A stretch of DNA of 64,000 nucleotides from JAGOCV01 sp049445855 (GTDB lineage Bacteria > Pseudomonadota > Gammaproteobacteria > Burkholderiales > Burkholderiaceae_C): contig NZ_JBMSDV010000002.1 of the NCBI RefSeq assembly GCF_049445855.1, positions 186,001-250,000 of the forward strand, written 5' to 3'. A program made the translations under genes and the position numbers. Positions 56,723-64,000 of the stretch are shown piece after piece. A model generated the notes under the pieces. The model was not told where the DNA came from and searched no databases. It was given only the letters and a program-made list of their open reading frames with translations. Position 1 is the stretch's first letter. Each line of letters starts with the position of its first letter.

Positions 56723-58630
56723 ATGTTCACCATCAACGTCACCAGCAGCAAGGGCGACAGCAACGTCTTCCAGTGCCAGACCGAGGTCGCCACCATCGGC
56801 AAGGCGGACGACAACCTTGTGCAGCTGAAGGGATGGACCATCGGCAAGCGCCATGCTTCCGTGGTCTTTCGCAACGGCAAGCTCTATCTCGAGGACCACG
56901 GTGGCCTGTCGGTGACCGAGGTCAACGGCGAAGCCGTGGATGGCAGCTATGGCCCGCTCAAGGACGACGATGTCATCCTCATCGGCGGCTACGAGCTGCG
57001 CGTGAAGGGCGGAGACGGGAAGCCTTCGGTGTCCGATGCGGCCATCGCCCGCGCGGCCCCCGCGCAGCCGTCCATCGAGGCCATGCTGTCGGCTACGCTG
57101 AGCCGGCCCATGCCGGCCTACCAGCCCAAGCCGCTGTCCACCAGTGCGCCGCTGCCAGGCGGCGGAGCTGGTGGCACCGCACCTGCCGCGTCGTTTGCAC
57201 CGCCGGCTGCGGCCGCCGTCACGAACGAAGTGCATCAGGCCCGGCCACCGGTCCTGAAGGAGCAGCGCGTGGATGCGCCGGCCGTCGACGCGCCCGAGTT
57301 CGACCCCAACATGACGCAGCGCACGATGGCGCGTGTGCAGGCCGACGATCGCGTGATCCGCATGGCCAAGGCCCGCCAGGCCGTGCATGCCTCGCTCATC
57401 AGCATGATGGACTTGCGCCGGGTCGACGTCTCGCGCATGGAAGAGAAGGAACTCCGCTCGACCACCAGCACGCTGATCAATGAAATCATCGCCGAGTCGC
57501 GCGACATTCCGGCCGGTGTCGACAAGGCCGAGCTGTCCAAGCAGGTGATCGACGAGGTGGTGGGCCTCGGTCCGCTGGAAGACCTGCTGGCCGACGACAA
57601 GGTGACCGAAATCATGGTCAACCGTTTCGACGAAATCTTCATCGAGCGCGGCGGCAAGCTCACCGAGTCGGAAGTGACCTTCACTTCCGACAACGCGGTG
57701 CTGCAGGCCATCGAACGCATCGTGGCGCCGCTGGGCCGCCGCATCGACGAATCGTCGCCGATGGTCGACGCGCGCCTGAAGGACGGCTCGCGCGTGAACG
57801 CGGTGATCCCGCCGCTCGCGCTCAAGGGCTGCAACATCACCATCCGCAAGTTCGCCAAGAACAAGCTGCAAAGCGACGACCTGGTGAAGTTCGGTTCGGT
57901 CACCGCGGACATGATGGCCTTCCTGAAAGTCGCGGTGGAGCAAGGCACCAACATCATCATCTCGGGTGGTACCGGCTCGGGCAAGACGACGCTGCTCAAT
58001 GTGCTGTCCAACTTCATTCCCGATGACGAACGCATCGTCACCGTGGAAGACGCGGCCGAACTGAAGCTCTCGCAGCCCAACCTGGTGTCGCTCGAAGCCC
58101 GCCCGCCGAACGTGGAGGGCAAGGGCGCGGTCCACATCCGCGACCTCGTGAAGAACTGCCTGCGCATGCGTCCTGACCGCATCGTCGTCGGCGAATGCCG
58201 TGGCGGCGAGGCACTGGACATGCTGCAGGCCATGAACACCGGCCATGACGGCTCGCTCACCACGGCCCACGCCAACACGCCGCGCGACTGTATTGCGCGC
58301 CTGGAGGTGATGGTGCTGATGTCGGGCCTGGACCTTCCGATCCAGGCCATCCGCGAGCAGATCTCGTCGGCCGTGCACCTGTTCGTGCAGCAGAACCGCT
58401 TTCCGGACGGCAGCCGGCGCGTGACACACATCACCGAGGTGACGGGCATCGAAGGCGGCGTCATCCAGACGCAGGACATCTTCCTGTTCAAGCAGGCGGG
58501 CTATGGCCCGGATGGCCGAATCAAGGGAAGTTTCTTCGCCACTGGCGCGATCCCCGAGCTCTACCAGAGCCTGGCCGAGCGCGGCATCCCGGTCGATCTG
58601 TCGATCTTCCAGAAAGACCGGGTGCTCTAA
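56723..58630 (+). CDS. cpaF: FHA-CpaF fusion, Tad pilus secretion ATPase
   Basis: A 635-residue protein. Residues about 1-98 form an FHA-like domain (IGKADDNLVQL, IGKRHASVVF, VNGEAV). A Pro/Ala-rich linker (120-200) leads to the CpaF/TadA ATPase, with Walker A GGTGSGKTT at 415-423, VTVEDAAELKL, RPDRIVVGECRGGEALDMLQ and TAHANTPRD. CpaF powers pilus assembly at the inner membrane. Classical CpaF proteins are about 450-500 residues without FHA. In the FHA part the usual G-R and I-S-R-x-H are G-K and I-G-K-R-H, so phosphothreonine binding is uncertain. The stop abuts the tadB start. Confidence 0.92.
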   Translation: MFTINVTSSKGDSNVFQCQTEVATIGKADDNLVQLKGWTIGKRHASVVFRNGKLYLEDHGGLSVTEVNGEAVDGSYGPLKDDDVILIGGYELRVKGGDGKPSVSDAAIARAAPAQPSIEAMLSATLSRPMPAYQPKPLSTSAPLPGGGAGGTAPAASFAPPAAAAVTNEVHQARPPVLKEQRVDAPAVDAPEFDPNMTQRTMARVQADDRVIRMAKARQAVHASLISMMDLRRVDVSRMEEKELRSTTSTLINEIIAESRDIPAGVDKAELSKQVIDEVVGLGPLEDLLADDKVTEIMVNRFDEIFIERGGKLTESEVTFTSDNAVLQAIERIVAPLGRRIDESSPMVDARLKDGSRVNAVIPPLALKGCNITIRKFAKNKLQSDDLVKFGSVTADMMAFLKVAVEQGTNIIISGGTGSGKTTLLNVLSNFIPDDERIVTVEDAAELKLSQPNLVSLEARPPNVEGKGAVHIRDLVKNCLRMRPDRIVVGECRGGEALDMLQAMNTGHDGSLTTAHANTPRDCIARLEVMVLMSGLDLPIQAIREQISSAVHLFVQQNRFPDGSRRVTHITEVTGIEGGVIQTQDIFLFKQAGYGPDGRIKGSFFATGAIPELYQSLAERGIPVDLSIFQKDRVL

Positions 58631-59479
58631 GTGGATCTGTCGCTCGTCATCGGTGTCGTCGCGATCGCTGCCATCGTCATCATCTGGACGATCATCCAGA
58701 TTGCCGAGAGCGGCCTTCGCAAGCAGAAGCAGACGCTGCAGGCCACGGCGGCCGGCAGCCTGTCGGAGATGTTCATCTTCGTGGACGCGACCAGGCTGTT
58801 CTACATGAACGTGCTGGCCTTCGTCTTCGTACCCACCGCGCTGTACGTGATGACGGAGAACCCGGTGATCGCTCTGGGCGCTGCGGTGGTGATCGTCATC
58901 GGCCCGCGCTTCCTCGTGGCCTTCATCAAGAAGCGCCGAGAGAAGAAGTTCGAGGCGCAGCTGCCCGACGCACTGCTGATGGTTGCCGGTACGTTGCGTG
59001 CCGGTGCGAGCCTGAACGTCGCGCTCGAGTCGATGGTGTCCGAGTCGCAACCGCCGGTGTCGCAGGAGTTCGAACTCATGCTGCGCGAGCAGCGCCTGGG
59101 CGTGGACCTGGACACGGCGCTGCAGAACATGGAGCGGCGCATGCCGCTGCAGGATTTCATCATGGTGGTGGCCGGCATGCGCATCTCGCGCGAAGTCGGC
59201 GGCAACCTGGCCGACACGCTGGAAGGCATCGCCGACACGCTGCGCCGCAAGCTCACCATGGAGGGCAAGATCCAGGCGCTCACGTCACAAGGCCGCATGC
59301 AGGGCATCGTGATGACCTGCCTGCCGCTGTTCCTCATGTTCATCCTGAAATACATGGAACCCGAAGCGATGGAGCCGCTGTTCACCACCTGGTACGGGTG
59401 GATCACGCTGCTCGTCATCATCGTCATGGAGTTCGTGGGCTACTTCTTCATCCGCAAGATCGTGAACATCGACGTCTGA
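58631..59479 (+). CDS. tadB: TadB, Tad inner-membrane platform protein
   Basis: A 282-residue T2SSF-domain membrane protein. Hydrophobic segments lie at residues 5-22, 55-95 and two near the C-terminus. LPDALLMVAGTLRAGASLNV is the family signature, and SREVGGNLADTLEGIADTLR is also conserved. It partners with TadC and the ATPase. The start is GTG at 58631, immediately after the cpaF TAA. Confidence 0.92.
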   Translation: MDLSLVIGVVAIAAIVIIWTIIQIAESGLRKQKQTLQATAAGSLSEMFIFVDATRLFYMNVLAFVFVPTALYVMTENPVIALGAAVVIVIGPRFLVAFIKKRREKKFEAQLPDALLMVAGTLRAGASLNVALESMVSESQPPVSQEFELMLREQRLGVDLDTALQNMERRMPLQDFIMVVAGMRISREVGGNLADTLEGIADTLRRKLTMEGKIQALTSQGRMQGIVMTCLPLFLMFILKYMEPEAMEPLFTTWYGWITLLVIIVMEFVGYFFIRKIVNIDV

Positions 59480-59483
59480 CATC

Positions 59484-60368
59484 ATGGGCAACACACTCAT
59501 CATCTTTGCGATCGCCATGACGTTCGGCCTGGCCGTCCTGTGCATGGTGTTCGCGCTGGGGCGCCTGAAGCAGCAGGTGCCGACCGAAGACCGCGCCTAT
59601 CTGGATACGCTGCCACCCATCCTGCGCATGGCCTGGCCGCTGGTGCGCTTCATGGAATACCACATCGGCAAGTTCATTCCCTCGAGCGCGCTGGAGAAGA
59701 CATCCAAACAGCTGCAACTGACCGGCGTGAGCTTCCTCATGGGCGCCGAGCAGTTCTTTGCGTTGCGCTTCATCTGCATGGTGGTGGCCTTCGGCTTCAC
59801 CTGGTTCGCACTGGGCGCGCTGGAGAAGAACTCCCCCGGCATCCTGATCGGCATCACGCTGCTGGGCTTTTTTTACCCGTCCATCTGGCTGGGCGATGTG
59901 CGCAAGAAGCGCGTCGTGCAGGTGCAGAAGACGCTGCCGACGTATCTCGACTACATCACCATGGCGGTGGAAGCCGGGCTGAACATGACGGGTGCCATCA
60001 ACCAGGCGATGGAGAAGGGCCCGCAAGGGCCGCTCAAGCACGAGTTCTACCTGGTCGTGCGCGACCTGCGCGCGGGCGTGCCGCGTGCCGACGCATTGCG
60101 TCGCATGGAGGCGCGCATGCAGATGAGCGAGATCACCAGCTTCGTGGGCACCACCATCCAGGCCGAGAAGATGGGCGCGCGCCTGGGCACTGCATTGCGT
60201 GCGCAGGCCGAACAGCGCCGCAGCGAGCGCTTCCAGCGTGCCGAGAAGCAGGCCATGGAAGCGCCGGTGAAGCTGATCTTCCCGCTGCTGGTGTTCATCT
60301 TCCCGCTCACCTTCCTGATCCTGGGCTTCCCGATTGCGATGAAGTTCCTTACGTCGGGGATCGTCTGA
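59484..60368 (+). CDS. tadC: TadC, Tad inner-membrane platform protein
   Basis: A 294-residue T2SSF protein paired with TadB. LPTYLDYITMAVEAGLNMTG and GTTIQAEKMGARLGTALRAQ are diagnostic; hydrophobic segments lie at 4-22, 92-130 and 265-290. The ATG at 59484 lies 4 bases after tadB. The C-terminal MKFLTSG is followed by the DUF192 gene after 4 bases. Confidence 0.92.
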   Translation: MGNTLIIFAIAMTFGLAVLCMVFALGRLKQQVPTEDRAYLDTLPPILRMAWPLVRFMEYHIGKFIPSSALEKTSKQLQLTGVSFLMGAEQFFALRFICMVVAFGFTWFALGALEKNSPGILIGITLLGFFYPSIWLGDVRKKRVVQVQKTLPTYLDYITMAVEAGLNMTGAINQAMEKGPQGPLKHEFYLVVRDLRAGVPRADALRRMEARMQMSEITSFVGTTIQAEKMGARLGTALRAQAEQRRSERFQRAEKQAMEAPVKLIFPLLVFIFPLTFLILGFPIAMKFLTSGIV

Positions 60369-60372
60369 AGCC

Positions 60373-60723
60373 GTGAGCATGTCCCGGGGCGCCGTGTACC
60401 GCCAGTCCAAGGTGCTGATTCCTTCCGCATGGCGAGCCGAGAGTGCGCTCGACCGCATGCGCGGCCTGCTGGGCCGGCCGCCGCTGAAACAGGGCGAGGC
60501 ACTGCTGATCGACCCGTGCTCGTCGGTGCACACCATCGGCATGGGTTACACACTCGATGTGGTGTTCGTGGATGCGGGTGAGAAAATCGTGAAACTTTGC
60601 CGTCGCGTGGCGCCGCTGCGCATGGCGTTTGCCTTTGGCGCACGTGCCACGCTGGAGCTACCGGCTGGCGAAATCGACCGGCTCGAGCTCGCGGTGGGCG
60701 ACCGCCTCGAGTGGAGACATTGA
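60373..60723 (+). CDS. DUF192-family protein
   Basis: A 116-residue small domain. ESALDRMRGLLGRPPLKQGE, CSSVHTIGMGYTLDVVFVD and ATLELPAGEIDRLEL match DUF192 (YceI-independent, often membrane-associated or secreted). Unlike many members it has no clear signal peptide, so it may act in the cytoplasm. The start is GTG at 60373; ATG at 60379 is an alternative. It lies between tadC and tadD, overlapping the latter by one base, so it is probably part of the Tad transcript. Function unknown. Confidence 0.82.
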   Translation: MSMSRGAVYRQSKVLIPSAWRAESALDRMRGLLGRPPLKQGEALLIDPCSSVHTIGMGYTLDVVFVDAGEKIVKLCRRVAPLRMAFAFGARATLELPAGEIDRLELAVGDRLEWRH

Positions 60724-61229
60724 TGCAGAAACTGTTGTTGACCGGTGGTGTGGTGGTGGCACTCGTGCTGGGTGGCTGCGCGTCGCGCCCCAACACCGGC
60801 ACCACGCTGGCCGGCACGCCTTCGATGGGCGCGAACATCGAACTGCTGAACAAGCAGCAGTTCGCCGGCCAGGAGAACGAGGCTTCGCGCTCGGAAGCGC
60901 TTTTCCAGAGCCTGCTGCGCAAGATCCCGAACGACGCGGACACCTGGTTCCGTCTGGGCAACCTCTATGCGAGCAACAACCTGCCCGAGCCCGCCGCCGG
61001 TGCCTACAACCGAGCGCTGCTGGCCGACAACTCGCACGCGCGCGCCTGGCATAACCTGGGCGTGATCAAGCTGCGCGAAGCGTATGCCGCACTCCTTCAG
61101 GCGCAGGTGACCGTGGACTCCAATGACGAAGCCATGGCAAAACGCATCGATTCACTGCTCGAAGACCTGAGCCGCCTGTCTGCGCTGGAAGGGGAACCCC
61201 GCCCGGCCGCGAGACCCAAGACCCCCTGA
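60723..61229 (+). CDS. tadD: TadD-like TPR lipoprotein
   Basis: A 168-residue lipoprotein with lipobox LGGC (Cys19). TPR repeats are visible (WFRLGNLYASNNLPEPAAGA and AWHNLGVIKLREAYAALLQA). TadD is the pilotin-like TPR lipoprotein that helps secretin assembly. The ATG at 60723 shares its A with the preceding TGA. Length is short for TadD, about two TPR motifs, and the basic Pro-rich C-terminus looks unstructured. Confidence 0.83.
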   Translation: MQKLLLTGGVVVALVLGGCASRPNTGTTLAGTPSMGANIELLNKQQFAGQENEASRSEALFQSLLRKIPNDADTWFRLGNLYASNNLPEPAAGAYNRALLADNSHARAWHNLGVIKLREAYAALLQAQVTVDSNDEAMAKRIDSLLEDLSRLSALEGEPRPAARPKTP

Positions 61230-61245
61230 ACACCGGGAGATGCAC

Positions 61246-62121
61246 ATGCGCGCATTCCGCAAGCTCAATGCAACCCGCAAGCAGCGCGGCCAGTCGATGG
61301 TGGAGTACCTCATCATCCTGCCGTCGCTGCTGCTGCTGGTGCTGGGCACCATCCAGTTCGGGTTGCTCTACCAGATCAAGAGCCAGGTCAACTACGCGAC
61401 CTTCGCCGCCGCGCGGCAGGGCGCGCTCAAGAATGGCAGCACCAATGCCGTGAAGGACGCGTTCGGCGCCGCCATGACGCCGCTCTTCACGCCAGGCCCG
61501 ACATTCGGAGACCTGCTCCGCGGCCGCGCCGTCGGCGCGATCGAGGCGTTCAACCCGATGGTCACGAGCATCAAGCGCATCAATCCGCCGCCGGATGCCG
61601 ATCTCAAGAAAGACCAGGCGGCAGGCCTGCTCAAGACAGATCCTGCCTACCCGGGTTACCTGATCATCCCGAACGACAACCTGCTGTACCGACCGGACAC
61701 CGTCTTTGCGAATTCGAAGGTCAACGTGCAGGATGCGAATCTTCTGAAGATCCGCGTGACCTATTGCGCCAAGCTCATCGTGCCCCTGGCGAACCTCGTG
61801 TTCTATTCGCTGGTGAATGGCCTGGAGGGCCTGCGGACACCTGGCGGCATGTTGTACGGCGATGCAGCCACCGGATTCAATCCTTCCAGTGCCGACTGCG
61901 CGCGGTTGAAGAACGTGGTCGCCGGGCCGATCGCGAAAGTCGAGGCTGCAGGCGAATTTGTCGGGGCGGACTTGTCCTTCATCACTGACATCATGCAAAC
62001 AGCGCAGGACTGGCTCGACACCGAGATTCCGGTGATCAACTGGGTGGTCGGCGGCTATCGCATTCCCGTGAGCTCCGAAGCGGTGGTCCGCATGCAGACA
62101 CCCTTCAAGGTCAAGCAGTGA
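61246..62121 (+). CDS. TadE-like pseudopilin (291 aa)
   Basis: The leader ends at Gly15 and the mature protein starts QSMVEY, with Glu at +5. It continues with LIILPSLLLLVLGTIQFGLL and YATFAAARQGALKN, the clearest TadE match in the locus. A large soluble domain follows, ending in a hydrophilic tail. The ATG at 61246 is preferred because GGGAG lies 6 bases before it; ATG at 61240 abuts that site. It overlaps the DUF3617 gene by one base. Confidence 0.85.
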   Translation: MRAFRKLNATRKQRGQSMVEYLIILPSLLLLVLGTIQFGLLYQIKSQVNYATFAAARQGALKNGSTNAVKDAFGAAMTPLFTPGPTFGDLLRGRAVGAIEAFNPMVTSIKRINPPPDADLKKDQAAGLLKTDPAYPGYLIIPNDNLLYRPDTVFANSKVNVQDANLLKIRVTYCAKLIVPLANLVFYSLVNGLEGLRTPGGMLYGDAATGFNPSSADCARLKNVVAGPIAKVEAAGEFVGADLSFITDIMQTAQDWLDTEIPVINWVVGGYRIPVSSEAVVRMQTPFKVKQ

Positions 62122-62681
62122 TGCTTCGCCCGTCGATGCGTAAGGTGGCGTTTGCCGCCAGCCTCCTGTTCCTCGGCGCATCATCAGCAAGCTTTGCCAA
62201 GGACGGTGTGAAGCCGCGTATCAAGGAAGGCAACTGGCGCATCGGCGCGGCCATGGAAATCACGAACATGCAGGGCCCGTCGACCGGGCCTATGGAATAC
62301 GAGCGTTGCCTGTCGCCTACGAATACGGACGAGCTGCTGCAGATTCCGCAGGGCGTGACCTGTTCGATCCGCGATTCCAGAAGCACGCCCGAATACATGA
62401 CCTGGAAACTGCAGTGTGTGCATGGCCGTGAGGTCGCACACGCGGAAGGCCGGCTCGATTTCGGTGACACGCGCATCACCGGCAAGATCGTTTCACGCTC
62501 TACCAGCGCACCCAACGTCCAGGTGACCACGCTGCTGTCGGGTCGCTACGTCGGCCCGTGCATCAACGCGAATGCCGGAGCCAAGGCTGGCGCCAGGAGC
62601 GGTCCGCCCTATGCCGACCCGCCCATGCCGCCCACCACGCCGGGCGGCACGCGCTTGCCGCTTTACCCCGAAAAGAAGTGA
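62121..62681 (+). CDS. DUF3617-like exported protein
   Basis: A 186-residue protein with a signal peptide (residues 1-27, ASSASFAK). GVKPRIKEGNWRIGAAMEIT and a Cys pattern (ERCLSPTN, GVTCSIRD, LQCVHG) resemble DUF3617 proteins, small exported domains of unknown function. The tail is Pro/Gly-rich. It is the last gene of the apparent Tad transcript, with its ATG overlapping the tadE stop; an immediately upstream GTG is not needed. Confidence 0.78.
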   Translation: MLRPSMRKVAFAASLLFLGASSASFAKDGVKPRIKEGNWRIGAAMEITNMQGPSTGPMEYERCLSPTNTDELLQIPQGVTCSIRDSRSTPEYMTWKLQCVHGREVAHAEGRLDFGDTRITGKIVSRSTSAPNVQVTTLLSGRYVGPCINANAGAKAGARSGPPYADPPMPPTTPGGTRLPLYPEKK

Positions 62682-62686
62682 CGCTG

Positions 62687-62705
62687 GCCGCCTGATGCAG
62701 GCGGC
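62687..62705 (+). terminator. Hairpin at end of the Tad transcript, weak terminator
   Basis: GCCGCCTG (62687-62694) pairs with CAGGCGGC (62698-62705), an 8-bp stem with loop ATG. Only two Ts follow, so termination may be partial or Rho-assisted. Confidence 0.4.
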
Positions 62706-62714
62706 TTGAAGGCG

Positions 62715-62753
62715 GTGTCATCGATTTGACACACCATCGCAATGAGTGTGTCA
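62715..62753 (+). promoter_or_regulatory. Candidate Pho box upstream of phoX
   Basis: GTGTCATCGATTTGACAC (62715-62732) agrees with the enterobacterial Pho box at 13 of 18 positions by my alignment. It is also a perfect dyad, GTGTCA-N6-TGACAC. A third GTGTCA copy lies at 62748-62753, 33 bases after the first. The block starts 86 bases before the phoX ATG. Confidence 0.5.
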
Positions 62754-62800
62754 CGCGCGCCCGCGATGCTCTCGGACATCACTGAAAAACGTCCGACCCC

Positions 62801-64000
62801 ATGAGCAAAGATTTCTCCACGATGGAAGACTCCAACCGGTCTTCCAACCTCAACATCCACGAAGTGTCCGATCCGGCACGCCGCCTGTTCGTCAAGGGCG
62901 GCGTGGCCGCTGCTGCGTCGGGCCTGTTCGCCGGTCTGGCCGGTTGTGCCACTGCGTCGGGCCCGCTGGCCAATGCGCCCAAGGGCATCGGCTTCAAGAG
63001 CATCGCCATTTCCACGGCTGACAGCATCGTCGTGCCCGAGGGCTACGTGGCGCAGGTCATCGCGCCGTGGGGCAACCCGGTCGGCCTGTCCGGTGAAATG
63101 CCGAAGTTCAAGCCCGACGGTACCAACACCGCCGCCGAGCAGGAAGCCCAGATGGGCATGCACCACGACGGCATCCACTATTTCGCGATCAACGGTTCGC
63201 AAAGCGGCCTGCTCGTGATGAACCACGAGTACACCGACGACGGCCTGCTGCATGCCGATGGCATGAAGACCTGGAGCGCCGAGAAAGTGCGCAAGGCGCA
63301 GGCCGCGCACGGCGTCGCCGTGATCGAGGTGGAGCTGAAGGACAACCAATGGCAAGTGGTGCAACCCTCGCCCTGGGCGCGCCGCATCACCGCGCGCACG
63401 CCCATGACGGTGACGGGCCCCGCTGCCGGGCACGCCATGATGAAGACAGCCGCCGACACGTCGGGCCGCACGGTACTCGGCACGTTCAACAACTGCGGCA
63501 GCGGCATCACGCCCTGGGGCACGTACCTTACCTGCGAAGAGAACTTCATCAATTACTTCAAGGGTCCGGACACGCCGAACGCGCATGAAGCCCGCTGGGG
63601 CCTGCGCAAGGGCGACCCGGCAGGCTACCGCTGGCACGAACATGACGAGCGCTTCGACGCGAGCCGTCACCCCAACGAGCCCAACCGCCATGGCTGGGTC
63701 GTCGAGATCGATCCGATGAACCCGAGCTCCACGCCGATGAAGCGCACCGCGCTCGGCCGCGCCGCGCACGAAGGCGCGACGGTGGCTGTCACCCGCGACC
63801 AGCGCGCGGTGATCTACATGGGCGAGGACTCGCGCTTCGAATACATCTACAAGTTCGTCAGCCGCGACGCCATCAAGCCGGGCGGTGCGCGCGCCAATGC
63901 CGAGCTGCTGATCCACGGCACGCTGTACGTGGCACGTTTCGAAGCCAACGGCCAGGGCCAGTGGCTGCCGCTGGTGCATGGCCAGGGCCCGCTGACGGCG
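62801..64000 (+). CDS. phoX: PhoX-family phosphatase (3' end outside window)
   Basis: The frame is open from ATG at 62801 to the window edge (400 codons). The N-terminus has a twin-arginine signal, ARRLFVKGG followed by a hydrophobic stretch and LAGC, so the protein is exported folded and may be lipid-anchored. The body has DUF839/PhoX features (FNNCGSGITPWGTYLTCEEN, RHPNEPNRHGWVVEIDP, YMGEDSRFEYIYKFVS). PhoX enzymes are calcium/iron-dependent alkaline phosphatases that free phosphate from esters. A candidate Pho box lies upstream. GGA-type ribosome spacing is weak but the start is well supported by the Tat signal. Confidence 0.85.
   Translation, partial: MSKDFSTMEDSNRSSNLNIHEVSDPARRLFVKGGVAAAASGLFAGLAGCATASGPLANAPKGIGFKSIAISTADSIVVPEGYVAQVIAPWGNPVGLSGEMPKFKPDGTNTAAEQEAQMGMHHDGIHYFAINGSQSGLLVMNHEYTDDGLLHADGMKTWSAEKVRKAQAAHGVAVIEVELKDNQWQVVQPSPWARRITARTPMTVTGPAAGHAMMKTAADTSGRTVLGTFNNCGSGITPWGTYLTCEENFINYFKGPDTPNAHEARWGLRKGDPAGYRWHEHDERFDASRHPNEPNRHGWVVEIDPMNPSSTPMKRTALGRAAHEGATVAVTRDQRAVIYMGEDSRFEYIYKFVSRDAIKPGGARANAELLIHGTLYVARFEANGQGQWLPLVHGQGPLTA

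Noticed and set aside
54138..59050. Long antisense open frames opposite cpaB, cpaC, cpaF and tadB
   Set aside because: All four plus-strand genes have diagnostic domains. The reverse frames are His/Arg/Asp/Val-rich shadows without family features.

Overview
The window is about 64 kb of high-GC chromosome from a betaproteobacterium, most likely order Burkholderiales; I cannot place the family. The evidence is the gene order relA, tRNA-Val, phaR, rimO, rnr, then rpsB-tsf-pyrH-frr-uppS-cdsA-dxr-rseP-bamA-skp-lpxD-fabZ-lpxA-lpxB-rnhB, then carAB-greA-yhbY-rlmE-ftsH-folP-glmM, together with a PHB-granule regulator and two-membrane envelope genes. Coding density is very high and no gene-free stretch exceeds 300 bases. 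Long antisense open frames are common because of the base composition and were not annotated.

Layout. Positions 1-6161 hold the end of relA, tRNA-Val, a small membrane protein, phaR with a candidate operator, rimO, a minus-strand tRNA-Leu, rnr and a short-chain dehydrogenase. Positions 6179-10242 are a minus-strand operon: amidase, D-amino-acid dehydrogenase, NAD(P)HX repair enzyme. Positions 10262-25356 are the long translation, isoprenoid and envelope-assembly cluster, with many start/stop overlaps. Positions 25384-38910 carry carAB, greA with a leader hairpin, yhbY plus a glycosyltransferase on the minus strand, rlmE, ftsH, folP, glmM, a MOSC protein and an acetyltransferase.

From 38921 the content becomes surface and accessory. 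A minus-strand operon encodes two stand-alone cyclic-nucleotide-binding-like proteins and a LysM lytic transglycosylase lipoprotein. Diverging from it are a Sel1-repeat protein, a two-partner-secretion transporter (TpsB) and its 2046-residue partner TpsA. TpsA ends in about 670 residues of low complexity, where every phenylalanine lies in an F-[TSA]-G-[NDG] motif, and it has two late cysteines.

A Tad/Flp pilus locus follows at 50339-62681: pilin, then pseudopilin-like TadE/TadG proteins, CpaB, secretin, an FHA-fused CpaF ATPase, TadB, TadC, a DUF192 protein, TadD, another TadE and a DUF3617 protein. No prepilin peptidase and no TadZ/CpaE is present here. The window ends inside a Tat-exported PhoX-family phosphatase gene preceded by a candidate Pho box.

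The most unusual parts are the TpsA tail, the FHA-CpaF fusion with altered phosphopeptide-binding positions, the set of five G|Q prepilin-like signals, the hairpins between pilin and assembly genes, the apparent lack of a standard start codon for rnr, and a sequence in front of phaR that matches the published PhbF/PhaR box. All functions are inferred from sequence and recalled family knowledge; no database search was run.
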